Origin: Vulcanimicrobiota bacterium
GTDB taxonomy: Bacteria > Vulcanimicrobiota > Vulcanimicrobiia > Vulcanimicrobiales > Vulcanimicrobiaceae
Assembly (NCBI GenBank): GCA_003164495.1
Contig: PLTN01000165.1
Coordinates: 44,953 to 108,952, forward strand
DNA: 64,000 bases
Direction: 5' to 3'
The notes beneath the pieces are model-generated. The model worked only from the letters and a program-made list of their open reading frames with translations. It ran no database searches and had not been told where the DNA came from. Shown piece by piece: positions 59,452-64,000 of the stretch; the stretch's first letter is position 1, and each line of letters begins with the position of its first letter. The translations under genes were made by a program, and so were the position numbers.

Positions 59452-60081
59452 TTACGCTGAAAATAGTCTCATCTGGATCTGGCTGAACGATTCGAACGAC
59501 TCGCATACAACGCCGCGCGCTTGACAATAGGCTTCGAGCGCGCGGCCTTTTTTTGCGAAACGTTCATCGGCGTCGAGTGCTGCGGCGAAGTCGCTGATAC
59601 CATCGCCGACGTAGACCGTGCGGTCGCCGCGCGCCTTGGCTGCGCGCACGTTGGCGGCCTTGTCGTGGCCGTTGTCGGAGGGATCGACGAACGACATCGT
59701 CCAGCCCGTGGGTGCGAAGTCGACGTCGTTGGCGATAACTTCGACCTCGACGCTCGCCCGCGCCAGCGCGTCGTGAATCACCGTCGCGATGCCGCTCGAT
59801 ACGACCCGGATCTCGCCGCCGTGCGCGCGTACCGTCGCAACGAATGCGGCGAACGTGGGATCGACCTGCGCGTGCACGAGCATGAACTCGAGCGTTTCGG
59901 CGCGCGAGAGACGGATCGCCGCGGCTTGGCGCGCGAGCGCCTCACGCAGCGTGATCTCCCCGGCGAGCAACGGCTCGTCGATCGCGTTCCACGCCGCGTC
60001 GCCGGCGACGGCACGGACCAACGCGTCGAACGTATCGACATCGGTGATCGTGCCGTCGAAATCGACGAACACCTGGAGCAT
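59452..60081 (-). CDS. HAD-family phosphatase (MtnX/SerB-like)
   Basis: A 209-residue HAD hydrolase. Motif I is VFVDFDGTITD (nucleophile Asp), motif II VVSSG, and motif III/IV GDRTVYVGDGISD. Size and cap region (DTFDALVRAVAGD...) fit the MtnX and phosphoserine-phosphatase-like subgroup. ATG at 60081 follows the RNase E/G stop by five bases, so it is co-transcribed. Substrate may be a methionine-salvage intermediate or another small phosphate ester; no mtn genes are nearby. Confidence 0.9.
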   Translation of the reverse strand: MLQVFVDFDGTITDVDTFDALVRAVAGDAAWNAIDEPLLAGEITLREALARQAAAIRLSRAETLEFMLVHAQVDPTFAAFVATVRAHGGEIRVVSSGIATVIHDALARASVEVEVIANDVDFAPTGWTMSFVDPSDNGHDKAANVRAAKARGDRTVYVGDGISDFAAALDADERFAKKGRALEAYCQARGVVCESFESFSQIQMRLFSA

Positions 60082-60086
60082 GTGGG

Positions 60087-63000
60087 CTAGGTCTTTTTGC
60101 GGACCGTCTTCTTCGCGCTCGCAGCCTTGCGCGCAGGTGTCTTCTTCGCGGCAGCCGTGCTCTTCACAGCGGTGCTTTTCTTCGCAACGCTCTTCTTTGC
60201 AACGCTCTTCTTTGCAACGGCCTTCGGGGCAACGGCCTTCGGGGCAGCGGCCTTCGGGGCGGCGGTTTTCTTCGCCGCCGTGCTGCGCGTGCTGGTTTTC
60301 TTCGCAGCGCCCGCGGTAGCGGAGGCCTTCTTGCGCGTCGCCGGTGCCGGCAGTGCTTTCATCTCCACCGATTCGATCGGCGCGACGCGGCCGGCAGCCG
60401 GACGCGCGGGAGCGCGGCGGCGTGACGGAGCGGTAACGCGGACCTCTTCGCGCGGAACCTTGAGGCTCGGCGGCGGTGCTTCGACCGCGATCTCGCCCTT
60501 TTTCGGACGATTCCACGGCGCGAGTGCGCGGCTGGGGGGCGGCGGCGAGTTTTCACCGGTCGGCTGCGCTCCGCCCTCACCATCGACGCGGATGATGTGG
60601 CGGTCGGGCAACGTCCCGGGTTGGCCGAGCACCCCGTTCGCGGCAGCGGCTCCGCTGCCGCCACGACGGCGGCGGCGACGGCGCCGGCGCTTGCGCCCGT
60701 CGTGCTCGACGACCGTTTCGGGAACGCCCGCCGACGGCGCCGAGGCCGAGGCAATCGGCTCGTCCGATTCATCTTCATCTTCCGGAGCGAGATAGTCGCC
60801 CGTGGCCGCCGGAGCTGCGCCGGGGATACCGGCGGCGGCACCATTGCCACCCCGACCGCGACGGCGGCGGCGACGGCGTTTGCGATCGGGCTGATCGCCC
60901 GCCTCGGCCGCATCGCCGTCTTCGGTATCGGGCACGGCGTACGCCGGGGCTGCTGCCGCGGCCGGCTGCGCGGGCGCCGAATGGCGTTCGCGCGGGGCTT
61001 GGGGCGGCGGGGCGAGGAGTTCGTTCACGCGATCGCCGGAGAGCGTTTCGCCCGGCAGCTTCCCGACGAGGGCGCCCGAGAGCGACTCACCGGGCAGCGG
61101 CGCGAGGCCGCTCGGGGCGGCGGATGCGGCCGGACGGAATGCGGTCGGCGCCGGTTGACGTGCCGCGGGCGGGCCCGAGGGTGCCGGACCGTTGCCACGG
61201 CCACCGCGGCCGCCACGGCCGCGCGGCGGATGCGCGCTCGGTGCGTCGAGTGCATCGGCGAGCAGGTCTTCGACGTCGGACGAGGCGGCCGGCGTGACGT
61301 TCTTGGGCGAGCCCTCGTTGCGCGCAACGTGCTCTTCGGCGACGGCTTCTTCGGTCGTCGAGATGCCGATGACCGGGACCGGGCGTGCGCCCAGCCCCTT
61401 GGCGGCTTCCTCGGCCAACTCGCGCAGTTCTTCTTGCTGCTCGGCTGCCGTGAGGGGTTTGCGTCCGCGGCCACCGCGACGGCGGCGTTTCTTGCCGTCG
61501 CCGGCGATCGCCGACGGGGCGGAGCCAACCGGGAAACGCGGCTCGGCGAGAATGTCGGCACCGTCGACGTCGATGATGCGAATCTTGATCGCATTACCGG
61601 CGGCGTTGGCGGCGTTCTCGACCTCAATCAGGCGGCCGTTGACGACCGCTGCAGCCGACGTCACGGTCGGCAGGCGCGTGGCGAGCAACTCGACTTCAAA
61701 TTCGTCGCCGACGCGAACCGGCGGGAGTTCGGGCAAGCCGCCGCCCCAAACGACGAGCGGCGATTCGGGATGCACGACCGGATCGACGCGCACGTCGATC
61801 GGCGTCTTGACGCGTTCGCTCAGAACGCGGAGCTCTTCTTCGTACCAGAACTCGATCTGCGCGGCGACTTGCGGCGACGCGGAGACGTGCACGTGCTCGG
61901 CGTGGCCGTTCTGATGGTGCGCGATCTGACGGAACGTCGAGATCGTCACCGATTCCGGCGACATCACGCTGCCCAGACCCGTGCACATCGGACACGTCGA
62001 ACGCAGTTGTCCGGCGAGATCCTTGCCGACGCGCTTGCGCGTGAATTCGAGTAAGCCCAGCGGCGAGAACGACTGGATCGTCGAGCGCGTGCGGTCTTTC
62101 TTCAAACCGTCTTCGAGGCTCTTGATGACCTTGTTGCGATCGCTCTCCGACGACATGTCGATGAAGTCGCACACGATGATGCCGCCGATGTCACGCAGGC
62201 GCACTTGGCGCGCGATCTCAGCCGCTGCTTCGATATTCGTCTTGACGATCGTGTCGTCGAGGTTCTTGCCGCCGGTGAATTTCCCGGAGTTCACGTCGAT
62301 GACCGTCAGCGCTTCGGTCGTCTCGATGACGATCGATCCGCCCGAGGGCAGCTTCGCCGTCGGCTTCATCAACTTCGCTACTTCTTCGTCGATTTTGAAG
62401 TCGGCAAAGAGCTGCGCGCCCTTCGGATACGGCTTGATGCGCTCGACGTACTGCGGTCCGAGCAGACGCATGAAATCGCGTACGCGTTCGGCTTCTTCGG
62501 GATCGTCGATCCAAACATTCGCTACTTCGGGCGTGATGAAATCGCGCGCCGCTTTATAGACGAGGTTCATGTCTTTGTGCAGCAGCGACGGCGTCGGTGC
62601 GGACTTGTAGTTCTCGAGGATGCCGTGCCACATGCGAATCAGCACGCCCAGATCGGCGATCAGCTCGGCATTGGAAACGCCGCCCGCGGCCGTGCGTACG
62701 ACCGTCGCCATGCCTTCGGGCCGAATGGCTTTCATCACGGTTTTGAGACGGTTGCGTTCATCGGCCGACTCGATCTTGCGCGAGACGCCGGAGTACTTCC
62801 CGGTGGGCATCAGGATCAGGTAGCGTCCGGGCAGCGAGATGTTGGTCGAGACGCGCGCCCCCTTGAGGCCGCGCGGCTCCTTGACGATCTGCACCAGGAC
62901 GTCGTCGCCCTTGCTGACCTTTTCGTTGATGGTCCAGCCGCTGCGGCCGCCGGTGATCTCAACGTCGCCGATGTTCAGCGGCGTTTTGTTGATGTCGTCG

Positions 63001-63203
63001 ACGTAGAGGAACGCGTTGCGCCCCAGCCCGATATCGACGAAGCTCGCCCCCATGCCGGGCAAGACGTTTTGAACCTTGCCCTTGTAGATCGAGCCGATGA
63101 CGCGTTCGTCACGTTCGATGTAGTACTCTGAGAGTTTCCCATCCTCGAGGATGGCGACGCGGTTCTCCCACGGATCGCTCGAAATGAGAAGGTCGGTCGA
63201 CAA
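60087..63203 (-). CDS. Ribonuclease E/G with Arg-rich and histone-H1-like C-terminal tail
   Basis: A 1038-residue RNase E/G. An S1-like domain (about 35-125) is followed by the catalytic domain. Asp303 (VIDVNSG) and Asp346 (CDFIDM) match the numbering of E. coli RNase E, as do Cys404 and Cys407 of the CPMC zinc link. The second half (about 560-1038) is low complexity: two blocks of consecutive Lys/Arg (DRKRRRRRRRGRGG type) flanked by Gly/Pro/Ala, and a final 100-residue AKKTA/APKA repeat tail like histone H1. This half could bind RNA or recruit partners, as in degradosomes. TTG at 63203 has GGGAG nine bases upstream. Confidence 0.95.
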   Translation of the reverse strand: MSTDLLISSDPWENRVAILEDGKLSEYYIERDERVIGSIYKGKVQNVLPGMGASFVDIGLGRNAFLYVDDINKTPLNIGDVEITGGRSGWTINEKVSKGDDVLVQIVKEPRGLKGARVSTNISLPGRYLILMPTGKYSGVSRKIESADERNRLKTVMKAIRPEGMATVVRTAAGGVSNAELIADLGVLIRMWHGILENYKSAPTPSLLHKDMNLVYKAARDFITPEVANVWIDDPEEAERVRDFMRLLGPQYVERIKPYPKGAQLFADFKIDEEVAKLMKPTAKLPSGGSIVIETTEALTVIDVNSGKFTGGKNLDDTIVKTNIEAAAEIARQVRLRDIGGIIVCDFIDMSSESDRNKVIKSLEDGLKKDRTRSTIQSFSPLGLLEFTRKRVGKDLAGQLRSTCPMCTGLGSVMSPESVTISTFRQIAHHQNGHAEHVHVSASPQVAAQIEFWYEEELRVLSERVKTPIDVRVDPVVHPESPLVVWGGGLPELPPVRVGDEFEVELLATRLPTVTSAAAVVNGRLIEVENAANAAGNAIKIRIIDVDGADILAEPRFPVGSAPSAIAGDGKKRRRRGGRGRKPLTAAEQQEELRELAEEAAKGLGARPVPVIGISTTEEAVAEEHVARNEGSPKNVTPAASSDVEDLLADALDAPSAHPPRGRGGRGGRGNGPAPSGPPAARQPAPTAFRPAASAAPSGLAPLPGESLSGALVGKLPGETLSGDRVNELLAPPPQAPRERHSAPAQPAAAAAPAYAVPDTEDGDAAEAGDQPDRKRRRRRRRGRGGNGAAAGIPGAAPAATGDYLAPEDEDESDEPIASASAPSAGVPETVVEHDGRKRRRRRRRRRGGSGAAAANGVLGQPGTLPDRHIIRVDGEGGAQPTGENSPPPPSRALAPWNRPKKGEIAVEAPPPSLKVPREEVRVTAPSRRRAPARPAAGRVAPIESVEMKALPAPATRKKASATAGAAKKTSTRSTAAKKTAAPKAAAPKAVAPKAVAKKSVAKKSVAKKSTAVKSTAAAKKTPARKAASAKKTVRKKT
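60176..60275 (-). repeat. 15-bp tandem repeats coding the RNase E/G tail
   Basis: About six degenerate 15-base units (e.g. TTCTTTGCAACGCTC on the plus strand) encode the five-residue repeats VAKKS, VAPKA and AAPKA in the H1-like tail. Slippage could change the number of repeats. Confidence 0.75.
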
Positions 63204-63299
63204 GTTGTGTGTCTCCCGGGTGCGACCGTCCTACGACACGCATCGCGACGACGTACTGAATTTTGCGTCATCGAGCGGGTATCGCCGGCTGCGGCTGCG

Positions 63300-63312
63300 A
63301 CCCAAATTGGGT
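63300..63312. repeat. Small inverted repeat in divergent gap
   Basis: ACCCAA-A-TTGGGT lies in the 213-base gap between the RNase E/G start (63203) and the gene starting at 63417. It may be a regulatory site for either gene. Otherwise this gap shows no recognised gene. Confidence 0.35.
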
Positions 63313-63416
63313 AAGAAACTGTTCCGAAACGCCCTACCGATCCAGCGTCCACCCTTCGGGGACACGATCACGAGGCGAGCTGATTTCGCTGGTGGTACGT
63401 TCGAGAGGGGGAAGAG

Positions 63417-64000
63417 GTGCTCCTCGCTCCCTCTACAGGCGGGAGTGCGGGCCCGACGAATCCGGCCACCGTGACCCTCGCGCTACGTTTGATCGCGGTC
63501 GGTATTGTCGTGCTCGCGTCCCTGCTTTATGCCGGGTCGGTCCAGATCGGTATCCGTTCCGGGGAAATCAGGTCGTTAAAGGCGAGCCGCGGGTCCGTGC
63601 GCCTGGTGGAGCGGCTCGACGACGTATCGACCGCCCTCGACGCTTACCAGCCGAGCGACGGACCCGCGGCGAGCCGCGCGCAAATCGCCGCCTTCCGCGC
63701 CGCCCTGGCCCAGGCCGACGCGGACACGCGGGCCATGGCCGGCCGTACGAGCCTGCCGCACAACCAAATCGCGCCCTTGCTCCGTGCCTGGAACGCCCTC
63801 GGCACGCTCCCGCCGAGCCCGGCGCTCCTACGGGCGACCCACGAAGCGGTGCGTGAGGCCTATATCCGGATCGGCTCCAATTCCGAGATGCGCGGCACGA
63901 CCGCCAACGCCGACCGGTTCCTGGCCGAAGAATCGCTCCTGTTCCTGCCGGGCGCGAACGCGCAATTCGAGCGCCTTGCGAGCATGCTCTCCGCCGCCGC
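63417..64000 (+). CDS. Membrane-anchored sensor-like protein, 5' part only
   Basis: The open frame runs off the right edge after 194 codons. GTG at 63417 is chosen because GAGAGGGGG lies seven to fifteen bases upstream; the in-frame GTG at 63471 has no such site. A transmembrane helix (about residues 20-42, LALRLIAVGIVVLASLLYAG) is followed by helical, Ala/Arg/Leu-rich extracytoplasmic sequence (residues 50-194, such as RLVERLDDVSTALDAYQP). This looks like the four-helix-bundle sensor part of chemoreceptors, histidine kinases or GGDEF proteins, but the output domain is outside the window. Confidence 0.7.
   Translation, partial: MLLAPSTGGSAGPTNPATVTLALRLIAVGIVVLASLLYAGSVQIGIRSGEIRSLKASRGSVRLVERLDDVSTALDAYQPSDGPAASRAQIAAFRAALAQADADTRAMAGRTSLPHNQIAPLLRAWNALGTLPPSPALLRATHEAVREAYIRIGSNSEMRGTTANADRFLAEESLLFLPGANAQFERLASMLSAA

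Noticed and set aside
60176..60275. CRISPR-like spacing of repeats
   Set aside because: The units are contiguous 15-base coding repeats without spacers.
60597..62054. 485-codon plus-strand open frame opposite the RNase E/G tail
   Set aside because: Low-complexity shadow of the Arg/Gly-rich tail.

Overview
This is a GC-rich, gene-dense bacterial window with no rRNA or tRNA gene and no gap above 300 bases without a gene. Genes commonly overlap by 1-4 bases (ATGA, GTGA, TGATG junctions), and GTG and TTG starts are frequent. The LexA boxes have the CGAAC-N4-GTTCG form known from Gram-positive-type lineages. Together with an RNase E/G, FtsEX, and many periplasmic solute-binding proteins attached to aromatic and CoA catabolism, this would fit a deep-branching soil or environmental phylum such as Candidatus Eremiobacterota. 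That placement is an inference and was not tested.

Region 1 to 28.3 kb is mainly a catabolic island. It encodes a flavin hydroxylase, an extradiol dioxygenase, amidohydrolases, a class II aldolase, short-chain dehydrogenases, three cupins, two CaiB-type CoA-transferases, two MaoC-like hydratases, a thiolase-like protein that has lost the thiolase catalytic residues, a DUF35 zinc-ribbon/OB protein, and an aldo-keto reductase. Interleaved with these are NMT1/TauA-type substrate-binding proteins and 4,5-dihydroxyphthalate-decarboxylase-like proteins. A LivK and a fused LivH-LivM permease also occur, but no ABC ATPase for any of these importers lies in the window. A Cdc48-like double AAA+ ATPase with a natural Glu-to-Gln change in its second Walker B motif sits inside the cluster. 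The plausible chemistry is uptake of cyclic or aromatic carboxylic acids, ring hydroxylation and cleavage, CoA activation, and retro-aldol side-chain removal.

Region 23.4 to 36.4 kb carries a split SOS mutagenesis system (imuB and dnaE2, 7 kb apart), each behind an almost identical LexA-boxed and apparently leaderless promoter. Between and beside them are a DEAD-box RNA helicase, a PadR-controlled DHA2 drug exporter, a second DHA2 exporter, and a MarR-GNAT fusion regulator. An intergenic palindromic repeat family is present near 28.3 kb, and a related copy lies in frame inside dnaE2.

Region 36.4 to 52.7 kb is mixed. It holds a luciferase-like oxidoreductase, another substrate-binding protein with a benzoylformate-decarboxylase-like ThDP enzyme, an unusual coiled-coil / zinc-ribbon-TM-PstS-like / LivK-like operon, an MFS transporter, secreted small proteins, a dienelactone hydrolase, a YhaO/YhaN (SbcD/SbcC-like) pair, a peroxiredoxin, an amidohydrolase and an acyl-CoA dehydrogenase.

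Region 52.7 to 64 kb is cell-envelope and RNA housekeeping. A six-gene run (ftsE, ftsX, response regulator with GGDDF domain, M23 peptidase with coiled coil, two S41 C-terminal processing peptidases) converges on a HAD phosphatase and a large RNase E/G with an Arg-rich and histone-H1-like C-terminal tail. A membrane-anchored sensor-like protein runs off the right edge.
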